From assembly GCA_001630475.1 (NCBI GenBank), contig KV419396.1, positions 434,001 to 498,000 of the forward strand: a stretch of 64,000 nt of DNA. Direction: 5' to 3'. Shown here piece by piece: positions 24,623-35,979 of the stretch (its first letter is position 1; every line of letters starts with the position of its first letter). The notes under the pieces are model-generated. The model did not search any database. It worked only from the letters and a program-made list of their open reading frames with translations, and was not told where the DNA came from. The stretch comes from Sistotremastrum niveocremeum HHB9708. Lineage: Eukaryota; Basidiomycota; Agaricomycetes; Sistotremastrales; Sistotremastraceae. The translations under genes were made by a program, and so were the position numbers.

Positions 24623-26349
24623 TTACGCAGAGAGGGCTGAACTCGCTAAGATCATATCAAGGGCGCCTTTAACACGCGTCAGTTCTCTTTGGAAACGGAG
24701 TTCTTCTGAGACTTTGCGACGAAGGCGTAGGAATAGTGAGTCCATGACAGGGGACTGGCCCAGTAAAGATGAATAAGTTTCTGAATTAAGAAAGACGTCA
24801 GAGACGCTGGTATAGCAGACAAAAAGAGTGCGTATTACCGATGATAACCCCAGCCACCGCACAGCAAAGCTGTCCGAAGCGTGGATCTGTGACATGCTTG
24901 AGCACCAGCCGCAAGAGCGGTTCTAGCGTCACGTCGTCCCGCCCAGCTACCGCTATGCGTAAAGCATCGAGATGAGCTAGCTCAGAAATGACTGCGAAGG
25001 ATGTTGCAGGCAGGACATTCTAATGTATGCGACGATAAGGATATATATGAGCCTTTGACGCTAGCCTTACCTTCTCAAGCACAGAATCAAGGGCGGCGGA
25101 GTAATTGAAAGATTTCAAAAACTTGTCGTATATTTTGAGTTTGCGCTTCCTTTGCGATTGCACCTTGAACTCATTGGCATCGCTGGCAATCTGTTTCACC
25201 TGTCCGTCCCTTTTGCTGAGACTTCCTTGGCCTACAGAAGGGAGAGCCCCGCCGAGGAACGACTCGTAGGTCCCAGAGCGAAGTGCGGTTGTGGAGAAGG
25301 GGTTGTTATCGGGCACGAACTGCGAAGGTTTTGGCTGTCTTCGCCTGATTGAAAGCGTCCCGTCACTCATTCCCGCAACGAGGTGTGTGTCATCGGGGCT
25401 CAGACCCAAGCAAAGGATCGGCGCAGGGTACCGCATGGAGTGAACGACCTTGTATGTTTCGGTATCATACACCTTGACGAGGTGGTCCAAAGATCCACTA
25501 AGCAGTCTCCTTGAGTCGGATGACAATGCAAGAGAGGTTATAGTTTTTTGATGGTTGGACAATGCGCGTAGACATCTGCCTCCCGCCACAAGATCCCAAG
25601 TACGGATGATAGGACCTGATGCCGATACTAATAGCGTTGAGGAGGGAAAGAGAAGCACTCGCTCTACGGGGTGCGAATGTTCTCCGCCGCCAAGAGTCAT
25701 CTCGCAGGCTCCTGTCCGAGCATCAAATATTCGAACCGTGCGGTCGTAGGATCCCGACACTAGTATGTTGGGATTCGAGGGTGACACCTGTCCTGTACGG
25801 ACGTAATCCGTATGATCTTTAAAGACATGGATTTCTGATTCGGAGGGAACGTCCCACAGACGTACTGTGGTGTCGTCGGAGGCACTCATAAGTTGTGTTT
25901 GGGTTAATGGGGAGAACGTGGTGAGATGAACGGGTTGACGGTGGGAGTTCAGTGTTCGTAATATAGCTCTCGAGTTCACGTCGAAAACCTAGAAAGCGGT
26001 TAGAAAAAAAGCAGCAAATAAACGGGAACATTCGTGCTTGTATGAGGCCCGTGTCGTCGCCTGCTGCAATGAGTTTTCCATCTGCTCTGATACAGCCACT
26101 GCGTGCCACATCTTTAAATCTCGATATTGACTTTGTAACTTTTTGCGTCCTTGGTGCGTATACTTGTACACGAGTTGCTACAGTGACTGCATATCTGTGC
26201 GGTTTGGCGGGAGAAAAGTGAACAGAAGTGATTGGGGCATATTCTTTGATGAAAACTGGGTGCTTGAATGACCGCCAGTACCGCGAGTCTGGAGAGTGTT
26301 TGGCATGCGGACGAGCAGAGCGTAGGACCTGAGTTGGGTGGTAGTCCAT
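24623..26349 (-). CDS. UTP15: UTP15, t-UTP/UtpA subunit of the small-subunit processome
   Basis: UTP15 is a WD40 protein of the UtpA subcomplex, needed for early pre-rRNA transcription and 18S processing in the nucleolus. I chose ATG 26349 (MDYHPTQV) because it aligns with known UTP15 starts (YWRSF-HPVFIKEYAPITSVHF). An in-frame ATG at 26448 would add 33 unconserved residues and leave only 27 bp to the TCTP start. WD blades include LMSASDDTTVRLWDV, LVSGSYDRTVRIFDA, LLSGSLDHLVKVYDT and LVAGMSDGTL. A UTP15_C domain follows (KIYDKFLKSFNYSAALDSVL, LEPLLRLVLKHVTDPRFG). The 49-nt intron at 25989-26037 must begin with GC, not GT, to join LIQ to VFDV (see findings). Stop at 24623-24625. Confidence 0.9.
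25989..26037 (-). other. Frame-forced GC-AG intron in UTP15
   Basis: On the minus strand the exon ends ATACAA and the intron starts gcacga. It contains a ttctaac branch point and ends tttctag. Joining here restores DTGLIQ-VFDVNSRAIL, the normal WD-blade sequence. No GT in the interval gives phase 0. Confidence 0.6.
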
Positions 26350-26475
26350 ACTTTCGGCACTGTAAACTTTCGTTCGGAGACCGGAAGCTGCCCTCAATCC
26401 CACCGGAGATTGCCGCTCGTCTCCAGCAAATCTTTTCTTGACCTCCATCTCCTCGTCCCCTCTCTTTGTTTCATA

Positions 26476-27250
26476 ATGGTTCGTTGCATGCCCTCCCGAC
26501 CCGTTCTACAGTCTAGTAACCGCCAATGATCAGCTCCTCTACACCGATATCTTCTCCGGAGACGAGATGTTCTCTGATGCCTTCCCTCTGTATTTATCTC
26601 CGGGTTAGATCTTCTGTTCCATCGCTCACATCGGCTTTCAGCAAAACCGTCGACGATATCGTATATGAAGTCGATTGTGCCATGATTATCGTTAAGGAGG
26701 GTGATGTCGACATCGGTAATCTCCCTTTTGTTTTGTGAGATTGGACTTCCACTGAGCCCTTCCAGGTGCCAATCCCTCCGCAGAGGAAGCAGAGGAAGCC
26801 CTTGCGGATGGTGCTCAACAAGTGAACAACGTCATCCACTCGTTCCGCCTCCAGTCGACGTCTTTCGACAAGAAGTCTTTCTTGACCTATCTTAAAGGCT
26901 ACATGAAGGCTGTCAAAACCAAGCTTGCGGAAGAAAAACCCGATCGTGTCACCGCTTTCGAGAGTGGTGCCCAGGCATTTGCCAAGAAAATTGTCGGCAA
27001 CTTCAAAGATTACGAATTCGTACGCATTCTATTTTGCCTGGCCCAGTCTGTATGCTAAGCCGACGCGGCGGGTTTCCAGTATACCGGCGAAAGCATGAAT
27101 ACGGAAGGTATGATTGCTCTGTTGAACTACCGAGAAGACGGTACCACTCGTGCGTCTCATTTTTTCGTGTTCTGCCACCCTAAGCTGACCGAACATCTTG
27201 TAGCCTATTTCACATTCTGGAAAGACGGTCTCAAGGAAGTCAAGCTTTAA
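26476..27250 (+). CDS. TMA19: Translationally controlled tumour protein (TCTP/TMA19)
   Basis: TCTP is a small, abundant, ribosome- and microtubule-associated growth and stress protein. Exons 26476-26478 (only the ATG), 26534-26589, 26642-26715, 26766-27019, 27080-27149 and 27204-27250 sum exactly to 167 residues, the usual size. The sequence begins M|LLYTDIFSGDEMFSDAF, then VDDIVYEVDCAMIIVKEGD (TCTP signature 1 region), a helical hairpin with FDKKSFLTYLKGYMKAVKTK, then YTGESM, MIALLNYREDGTTPYF and TFWKDGLKEVKL. The intron directly after the ATG is required, since the upstream genomic frame lacks any other start that joins LLYTD. It diverges from UTP15 across a short shared promoter. Confidence 0.93.
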
Positions 27251-27809
27251 GGTCTTTCGTTCGAAATCCATGTACTCAGTGTAAATCTGTACTACACTTC
27301 ACTCTATGCCATTCTTGGGGAATCCTTTCGCAACATCGGTTGGCACACTGTTATGCGCCGAGCTCAACGTTTCATCAGCTTCGTCGAGGTTCTCGTGTGC
27401 GGAGCTTATTCCTTTAAAGCGCCATTCTATATAACATAGTATCAACTCTGAATGATGGTATAGGCGACGTCTCGATCATCTTACTGGATTCTTGCATTAG
27501 TGAAGGCTATCTCCGTGCTGTATCAAAGAGTGAGAACCGTGACCCGAAAAAATGTCTACAAAACCCCGGATAATATTTACTAAGCAGCATTGTTGGGTCC
27601 GAGCTCTCTAACCGTTTGAAAAGCCATAGCAGCCGCAGCGAACGTTCAAAGTTTACCTATCTTGGTCATGACATCATAGACGCGTTTACTGAACACGTGC
27701 CGAAATAGAGTACTCACGTGCATCGGCAATGGTCCGGCATCGTTTGCCCCTTGCGAAGTTGGGGCGATTCGGTCCTTGAGCTGAAGCTGGTCGTTGTTCC
27801 TTGTCGACG
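27251..27809. other. Spacer between TCTP and lipase gene
   Basis: This 559-bp spacer holds the TCTP 3' UTR and the lipase promoter. Apart from two CACGTG boxes near its right end, no gene or RNA is recognised. A 64-codon minus-strand frame at 27646-27840 lacks motifs and overlaps the lipase start, so it is not called. Confidence 0.55.
27694..27720. promoter_or_regulatory. Paired CACGTG E-boxes upstream of lipase
   Basis: Two palindromic CACGTG hexamers lie at 27694-27699 and 27715-27720, 90-116 bp before the lipase start codon. CACGTG is the core site for fungal bHLH factors. Function here is inferred only from position. Confidence 0.35.
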
Positions 27810-30800
27810 ATGCCACCTCTAAACCGATCATACAGATCAAAGACTTCTCTGAATGACAGGCAAAAAGAACAAGAATTCACGGCCGACTATGTAGAAGAAT
27901 CGTACGTGCAGTTCGCTTAACATACGTTGCTCGGCCCTCAACCGAAACTTTTGGAAAGACATATACAGGCTTTTGCAGAGGCCTTAAAATCAGATGATAT
28001 ACCTGAAGCAGACCTCAGTGCTGCATCGCCAACCGTTCCTGGAACGCCTTTACGCGGTTCACGTATACGGAAGGTCAGCGCGATGTCAGACTTTGCGCCA
28101 ATACAGGTCCGAGTCAAGAAGTACATCGCCGTCCATGTATAAATGCATGAATTCTGCTGAGGAACTATCGTACGATCAGGCGAAGGCGCGGTTCAAGAGG
28201 AGGCGAGAATCGTCAAGAGTGGATGTTCCTGCTTGTGCGGTGGCCGCTATTAGTACGCCCTCGATCCAGTTATTGTATCCGCAACTGGCTGAACTCCAAT
28301 CCAAGTTCTTACTCGGATTGTTCATATTTGTTGTATTCGGAGCATATGTTGGAACTCGACAATGCGTCAACGCCTGGGAACGTCTCTTTGCATGTGAGTA
28401 TACGATCTTCCAGCAACCGTCGCTGCTCTCAAATACAATTCGTTATAGGGCGAGGTCAGAAAGGGAAGTTAAGGAAGAACCTTCGCGGTGCTCGTAGTTA
28501 TAAGGAGTGGAGAGAAGCCGCAGAGGTCATGGATGAATACCTACAATTTGACGCCTGGAAAGCGGTGAGTCTTCGTGGCTTTCAGAAATATTTCGATAAG
28601 AATTCATTTTGACAATAGGCTGATGAAGACGCTTATTACGACTGGCGACTAGTCAAAAAAGTTTGGTCGTCCATTTTTAAGAGGACACGCCGTTTAACCT
28701 TCAACAGGTGCGACGATCCCTGAAGAGCTTTCGAGAGAAGGGAGACGTCAGATCACTTATCGGTGTTCTGAACACCTGTCTCAGGGCAAACTTTGCTGGG
28801 ACGGAAAGCTCTCGATTGTACAGCGAAGTGAGCGTTGAACCGTGACTCCTTTCTGCATATCTTATTCTGCCTCAGACTTTCTACGGCACCAAAAATTTGA
28901 TTGAATGTGATTTTCATCTTCTTGATAATTCAACCCGTCGCTGATCCTTCGTAGCGTATCTTGAAGAAGTTCAAACGTGCCTTGAATATGTCAGAAACTC
29001 GCCGCAGCTATCATTAGAAGAGAAAAGGCAGTTCCTCAAAAGTGCAAATACCAACTTTGGTTCTTCTGCTCTTTGTTTGTCTGGAGGGGCGTCTTTCGGA
29101 TACTGTGAATACTGGACATCCGATCATTCGTTGATGGGAAGCTGATCCGTTGGCTAGATCACTTTGGAGTCGTCAAAGCATTTGTAGACGCTGACCTTCT
29201 GCCTCGTGTCATTGCGGGGACATCGGCAGGCGGTCTCGTTGCCTCCCTGGTCTGCACAAGAACAGACGAAGAATTGAAGCGGCTACTTACACCTCGCTTG
29301 GCCGACAATCTTACAGCATGTGAAGACCCATTTCGTGTTTGGTTCGAGAGATTTTGGAAGACAGGCGCAAGATTCGATACGGTCCAGTGGGCACGAAAGG
29401 TATGTCTTCCGATGAGTTGTTCTGTTACCGCTCCAATGAGAATGCTAGTGCTGTTTCTTCACCCGGGGGTCCCTGACATTCCGGGACGCATGGCTTCGGA
29501 CAGGGCGTGTCCTGAATATTTCCGTCATTCCGTTCGATCAGCATTCGTACGCTCTTGTTTTTTCAGAAGTCATACCATTTTAACTTATCTGATCGAGTCA
29601 GGCCAACCAAACTGCTCAATTACCTGACTGCGCCTGATACTGTTATTTGGAGTGCATTGCTGGCGTCTGCAGCAGTACCTGGGATACTGAACCCTGTGAT
29701 TTTGATGCAAAAGACACCAAGTGGAAGCATCATCCCTTGGTCGTGGGGAACCCGATTTAAAGACGGAAGCTTGAGAGTGGACATCCCTGTGCAAGCCCTG
29801 AACCTATATTTCAACGGTAGGCCTGCAACCCGACTCATCCTGGGCGAGTCCTCACAACGTCTCAGTCACCCACCCTATCGTCTCACAAGTTAACCCTCAT
29901 GTACACGTAAGCTCAAAATGCCCTGCCCACAATTCGGTCTTAACAGCGCATAGTTGTTCTTTTTTGCGCCAAAAGGCTCACCCGGCAAGCCAGTGGCACA
30001 TAGTCGTGGTAAAGGTGTGTTTGGCGTACCTCAATATATTCGCTCTTTGACAGCCTTCGCAGGCTGGCGAGGAGGGTTCTTGCTTTCGGCTGCTGAGCAA
30101 TGGCTTAAACTTGAGCTGACCAAGAATTTCCGAGTGCGTCATTTTTCAACGTTCGCTTCCTGTATTGATGGTTCGCTTAGTTTATTCGCGATCTGGAGCT
30201 CTTACCTCGCATCCTGGGGCAGGACTGGTCAAGTGTCTTTTTGCAGGTAGAGTCATGATCATATCTCTGTCAAAGCAAAGACTAACGAAGCGATAGCGAT
30301 TTGATGGCACCGTAACGTGAAAATTTCCCGCGCTCCCATTCTGTACCTGCTTCTAATGATTTACAAAGCATATGGCCACGAACGCGAGTCATGGTGAGAA
30401 GACAGTAACTCATTCGTTGGATTGGTCATGATATGAATTCGATAACAGGATTGGTTTCATATCCTCAGTGATCCAGATCGACAAGAATTGGAAAGAATGA
30501 TGCGAGTTGGTCAGATCGTCACGTGGCCAAAGGTTAATTTTAGCGCCGAATTGGAAATGTCTACTGATGATGTCTGCAGCTGCATATGATAGAGAACCGA
30601 TTCCGAATCGAGCGAGAGATTTTGCGGGGACGTCAAGAAGTGCGGAAAGCCCTGCAACGCGATCGCCCTGGTCCAGATACGGAGGATGCGCGGTCGTTCG
30701 GCCGAGTGACTCCGGTTCTTGGGCAGCCTTGGAGCCACTCGGGAGTCGAGGAGCTGCCTATCGAGTCGGAAGCAGAAAGAGATTTCGCTAAAGGGGCACA

Positions 30801-31353
30801 AAGGTTCTTCAAGAAGAGCCGCAAGTCACCAGGAACGTCGCCCCTGCTGATTGGTGACGAAGCCAAGGCGAACTCTAAGAAGGCTCCATTACTCAACCAC
30901 CCCACGAGGCGACGACAAGAGTCATACTTTGGTGATGGAACGGCTGACGACGAGGGTGGCGCGGGAAATGCGGCTGGACCGTTGGATCTGCAGATGTCGC
31001 CTCCCGAGACACCGTTTGATGGTCCGAAGAAGACGCCTCCGTACACTTTCCTTTCTCGTCTGCGAAATCGATCGTTTCCGGGATTCAGCTCGCCGTTCAG
31101 CAACGCGACGTCGGAGGGCAAGAAAGGGAGCTCGGTGGTGGGTGAGTCGGTCAACGACGAGGAATGGAGCAGCGACAGCTCGAGCGACCTGGGGTTCGCG
31201 AGTGGCCCGCTGAGTGCGAACGTCGAGGGGTCGAGCTCTTACATGAGCAGTGACGCGAATGCCCTGGCGCTGAGTATCGGAACAGATACGCATGTGGCTA
31301 ATGAGCTGTGGAATGCTGACAGCCGAGACGAGGAGCCTCAGCAGGATGTCTGA
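27810..31353 (+). CDS. Patatin-like triacylglycerol lipase (TGL3/4/5 type)
   Basis: This is a predicted lipid-droplet triacylglycerol lipase or lysophospholipid acyltransferase of the Tgl3/Tgl4/Tgl5 family. Start ATG 27810 (MPPLNRSYRSKTSLN); a first intron with donor gtacgt leads to AFAEALKSDDIPEADL. After a basic run, a hydrophobic hairpin (WMFLLVRWPLL, FLLGLFIFVVFGAYVG) suits membrane or droplet anchoring. The conserved RGARSYKEW, EYLQFDAWKA and YYDWRLVKKVW stretches match the DUF3336 region. The patatin domain has CLSGGASFGYYHFGVVKAF, the nucleophile elbow GTSAGG, LLNYLTAPDTVIWSALLASA and the dyad Asp in FKDGSLRVD. The C-terminus is long, Ser/Pro-rich and acidic. Which Tgl paralogue it corresponds to cannot be decided. 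The reading frame is intact through many short introns. Confidence 0.88.
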
Positions 31354-31525
31354 TCTCTAATTGTACATATTTTGTAATCGACTGATCGCTCCATCTACAA
31401 TGTCTCGCTCCAAGTGCGGGGCTTCTGACATCACCTCCCGTACCCTCTCCTCTCCTGTATTTATAGCGGCCCATCGTACTCCTCCTCTGTAACTTACATC
31501 CACTTCATTCACTGCATATCATACC

Positions 31526-32201
31526 ATGTCTACCACCACCACCGTCACCCGCCAAATGACCGACGAGGAGAAGCGCATCGAAAAGATTTGGCTCAAAGAG
31601 ACCAAGGCCGAAGAGACGGCCATTGCCCATGCTCTCAAAGACCTCCAGGCTGCTGAGAAGGCTCACACCAAGTCTGCCAAGGTACGAGCATCACTTCTAG
31701 TTTCGACTGCATGCTCACGGACATCTTTGTTCAGCAAGCAGACAAGGCAATCCACACTCACGATAAAACCGTGAAGAAAGAGCACAAGACGGCCAAAGCT
31801 CTCAACAGTGCCTCCCAGAAGCACGATAACGCCGTAGCTGATGAACGCAAGGCCCTCAAAAACATCGAGGTAAGTCGTGTCTCAAAATCATTCTTGTTCC
31901 CTCGCTTAACCATTCGCACAGATCAAGAGACAGCACCAGTCCAAGCTCGAGCAGGACATTGCAGCGAAGAAGATGGCGCTCGAACAAGCTGAACGAAGAA
32001 AGAACACTGGCGATGTAAGCTTTCATCCTGTCGTCGTGTGTCGCGGTATCACTGATTCATGTCCCTGCACAGACTGAGCGAGAAGCTAGACGAAAGACCT
32101 TTGCCAGTAATAACCCGACGTACGAGCAGACCCCTCATGCCAACCTCAACATGCCCCAGACGGGGAGCCCGACGAACATGGTTGGACCCACCCACGCATA
32201 A
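31526..32201 (+). CDS. Small charged coiled-coil protein (basidiomycete Ncp1-like)
   Basis: Exons 31526-31681, 31735-31869, 31922-32014 and 32073-32201 encode 170 residues. After MSTTTTVTRQMTDEEKRIEK, nearly the whole protein is one highly charged Lys/Glu/Ala helix, e.g. AHALKDLQAAEKAHTKSAK and ADERKALKNIE. A short Pro/Asn-rich tail ends VGPTHA. It resembles small proteins annotated in basidiomycetes as 'DNA-binding protein Ncp1', but I recall only the name and know no function. The upstream region has a tatttatagc TATA-like box and a CT-rich leader (about 31440-31510), as in strongly expressed fungal genes. All splice sites are GT-AG and keep frame. Confidence 0.75.
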
Positions 32202-32386
32202 TTTCGAGTTTTGATCCAGTCGTCACCGAAGAACGTAATGAGAAAGTCGAAGAGAGCAATTTTACTATGGCATATGGAAGTGATTGATATACCCGCACAA
32301 TTTGTAGCATACACCCCACTGTATTTTGTCGTCGTAATGATGAAGAGAGAGCGAGCACCGGTATTTACCGCAGAGCCACTCATCTC

Positions 32387-35300
32387 ATGAACACAAACCC
32401 GTTCAACCAGCCTCCTCGAGCTCAACCTTACAATACGACTCAACCGTTGCCTCCTGGCCAAATCCCGCAACAGAATTCGTACGACTATTCAGCTTATTGG
32501 GCATCGCATCAACCCCAGGGGGCAGCCCTGGGTGCCCAATACCACCCGACCCATGTCTTTCCTCAGCCCAGTCAACAACCCCAGCCTCCTCCGCCACCAC
32601 CACCTGAGCAAAGTGCTCTCTATGCCAACTATGGATACGGTCCACATTGGCAGAGGCAACAGCAGCAACAACATCAACAGCAGCAGCAGGCTCAACAGCA
32701 ACAACAGCAGGCGGCATTCATAGCCTCTCAGCCTCAACCGATGATGGGACATCCAACATATAATCCATACCAAGCTCAGGTCGCTCAGCCACCTATGTAT
32801 CCAGGAGCCCAACAAACACCTTTCGTCCAAGCCCCTCCTCAAGCATTCAGACCGCCTCCCCAACCTCATTTTATCTCGATCCCGCAATCAGCTATCCATC
32901 CGCCAACCCAACCCATGCGACATAACACCCATCAGTCCCCTCCTGCTAAAAGACCCCGATTCGATGGCCCTCAGCACCCCCCGACACAACCTCGTCCTCA
33001 ACCCCCCACTGGTCCCGCACAACAAAACAACCATGCGATACTTCGAGGCGGTGTCAATCAGATGCCTCTCGGAGGTCGTGGGGGTGCTCCTATGGCTCCT
33101 ATGGCCCATCGAAACGGGATGGGCAGAGGAGGTACACAAATGTCTGCTCCGGGTCCAATGCTTGGAAGAGGTGGCATGGGTGTCTCGCGTGGCAGAGGTG
33201 GGAGAGGATCGGGCACTTTTGGACAGGCTGGTCGAGGTGGCGGTCTTGGTCAATCCCGCTTACATGGCAATCGATTTGGTGGTGGTCATAATCGTCGTGG
33301 CGGCGGCGGTGGCGGTGAGTCTCAACAATGATTGTTTTTATTGCCCTTTGTGATTGTATTGCCAGCTTTCGGAAAACGAAGTGGACTATCTAATCGCGAA
33401 AACAAACCCGAGAACGATAGAGCAAAAGATAGCACTGCCTCGACGGCTGTCAAAGACGGTGCACGCAAGGAGGAAAATCGACGATCCTTGACCGATTTCA
33501 AACTCATTGGTCTCCAGATCCAAGAACTGGATTGGAGTTGGGGCATCTGTACTCCGATTCCTGCTGAACCTTCTTCCTCAGAAAATGGGGAAAGGTCAGA
33601 CGACCAGACCCAAGTCAAAGAGGAGGACCAGGAGATGGATCTGGACGAGAAGAAAATACTTGCACCCTCGAGCAGTGTTCCTCCACTGGCTAGTGAACCA
33701 CGATCTCGCGTCCGCGTCTACTTCCATTTCCCGGAAGACCATCTTGCCCCTGCCTCTGTGCCAGCTGCCGGTTCCGGCCTCACCAGAGGCAAAAGAAAAA
33801 AGACCGACGATGATGACGATGACGAAGTCAACGAACGCAATATACGTCCACGTCAGGCAAGCGCTGCTCCGAGCGTTGACATGGTCAGCATTGACGAACA
33901 AAGTGCCATTGCTGGTACCAGCGATAATGGACGCGACGGGACTCAGGAGACTGAAGACAATGATTGGTTGATGGCCGCGATCGCAGAAGGGTCTGAAGGC
34001 GAGAAATCAGAATTATTGGTAACCGAAGGTGAGCTTGCTGCTGGCCTTGATAATCTTGATGCAGATTCTTCGATGCTCCTGGGCCAAGATGCGAGTACAT
34101 CTGAGCTCCAGGGTGCTGAACTTGTCACTTCGGATGAGCACGACTTGGTGCCTCCCTTATTTGAACCCAATGTGTTAGACTCTAGTCATTCTGGCGAGCC
34201 TCCGAAGGAGGATTCAGAGCCGCTTCTTCAAGTTACCGAGATTGAAGATAATTTGGAAGAAGGAGAGATTTTAAGCCTTACTGGTGTGCGACCTGAGGCG
34301 GAGGAGGATATGATTGCCGAGACTTCGACGAAATCAGATGAGAAAACTTCGACGGATGCACCGCCCGCTGCAGGGCTGGTTGGAGATTCATCAGAAGTCT
34401 CTGCTTCACTTTCACTTGCTCTTCCTGAAAGTCATGACTCTTCTGAGCATGCACAGATGGTCACCGATGAGGAGGGCATTGATGCTGACAATCTTCCGCT
34501 TCTTGATAATCAGGTTGTTCTGCCGGACGGCGACGGCGAGTCTCTAATAGTATCGACCAATGCTGGCACCCTGGAAGGCGGCTCATCACGAGCTGCGACC
34601 CCACCACTTTACGTGTCCGTGGCACCCGATGCAGCTATGACGAAAACTCTTGGGATTCTCGACTCTCCTCACGAGTCACAGCCGTCTTCAACTTTATTCG
34701 GATCGTCGTATTCGGCTTCAGAGCCGGCTGAGGCTGGATCCCCCAGTTCCAAACAGGATTCTAATGCTCTCAATGATGCTCCAAAGGAGCCATCTGAAGC
34801 AGGACCGACCAACTCGCGTCCTCCCCCATCTGCAAACCGACTCTCCATTACCTATGGATCAAGCCAGCGACGTTTGGTGATCGACGCGACTGTTGTTGAT
34901 CGGATGAAAGTGTTCCGGAAGGACGGCCGGTTCGAAGTCCAAATGTCGATCTCGAAGGATGAGACTGGTCTTAAGGGCATCCTTGTCCGTAGTTTGCTCC
35001 ATTTTCGTAAACTTCTTCTAATTCAAGGCTATAGATGGAAGGGTGTTCATCCGAGAACCCTATTAATCGACCAATGGATCTTACAACAGAAAGTGAAGAA
35101 GACCCCTTGAACCCACCTTTCTTCAAGACCGACCTGCCTGCCAAAGTGACCCTCACTATTTTCCTAGACAAGTACAAGCCATTGTCCGAACCCGGGTGGT
35201 GCAAATCAGGAAACGTCGAGGAATGGCTGCGTAAAGAATTTGGAAATGCCACCGATGAGGATGGTTGGGAAAACAGAATCGAAGTCGTGGATCCTGAGAC

Positions 35301-35774
35301 GGTCAGTAAATTATTATTATCTTGCGTTTGTGGTCCATTCTGACCCGTCTATAGCCCTTTTCCATCATTGGTCTGATTGAGAATTGGTCTCAACGGTCTT
35401 CGGCTGGAGCACCTGATGAAAGAGAGCGGTTCCGTAAAACCTTTATGGTCGAGCCCGAGAATATCCTCAATATCCTTCTGCGGATGGTCAGGGGTGACAG
35501 ATCATCGCCAATGCCTCTGGGCCGCAATGCATTCACAGGACCCCTCTTGGAGGCATTCGATCCTGGTTCGCCATTCGCCTCCCAGCATACCCATACCACA
35601 TTGGCTATGCTTTCCCTCGTGAACATGGCCACGGAGTTCGCGGAGCAATCCAAGAATGGAGCCTTGGTGCACGAGAAAATTGCAGAGATTGTGCGACACT
35701 TCCCGACCCAACAAGTTCATAAGGCGCTAGATAGCAGTTTCAGGGACTGGAAGGCTTCCAAGCGTGGAAAGTGA
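32387..35774 (+). CDS. Q-rich, RGG-box protein with acidic middle; function unknown
   Basis: This long protein (about 1,040 residues) is not recognised as a named family. The N-terminus is Pro/Gln/Tyr-rich with a polyglutamine tract, followed by an RGG-rich block (GGRGGAPMAPMAHRNGMGRG and repeats) typical of RNA-binding disordered regions. An intron at 33314 (gtgagt...ccag) joins it to a segment with LTDFKLIGLQIQELDWSWG. A very acidic Ser/Glu stretch of about 400 residues follows. The C-terminus looks folded: VFRKDGRFEVQMSISKD, LPAKVTLTIFLDKYKPLSE, NVEEWLRKEFGNATDEDGW and VHEKIAEIVRHFPTQQVHKA. One intron near 34989 uses a weak gtccgt donor. Stop 35772-35774. An RNA-related role is suggested by the RGG block only. 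Confidence 0.75.
32657..32710 (+). repeat. CAG/CAA polyglutamine tract
   Basis: A mixed CAA/CAG run encodes a glutamine tract broken by one His and one Ala, inside the Q-rich N-terminus of the gene above. Mixed codons make it less slippage-prone than a pure repeat. Confidence 0.85.
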
Positions 35775-35979
35775 TTTGTGGCATTTTGAGTTTCAATCGT
35801 TTCGTTATGCGATATACTGTCTATTGTACCGTACTATAATGTAGCACCAGACAACATATTGTCGCCACTTGAAGGAAGTAAAGATCCATCGGAAGGTCGC
35901 CGGTTGGCGACACCAATTGACGCGACGCGTCAGTCCGTCGAGCCTTGCGCAAGCACCTTTCTTTCCTTACACTGCAGCA

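Noticed and set aside
27646-27840. Minus-strand frame upstream of the lipase
   Set aside because: It overlaps the lipase first exon, has no recognisable motif, and its apparent splice sites do not lead to a longer product.
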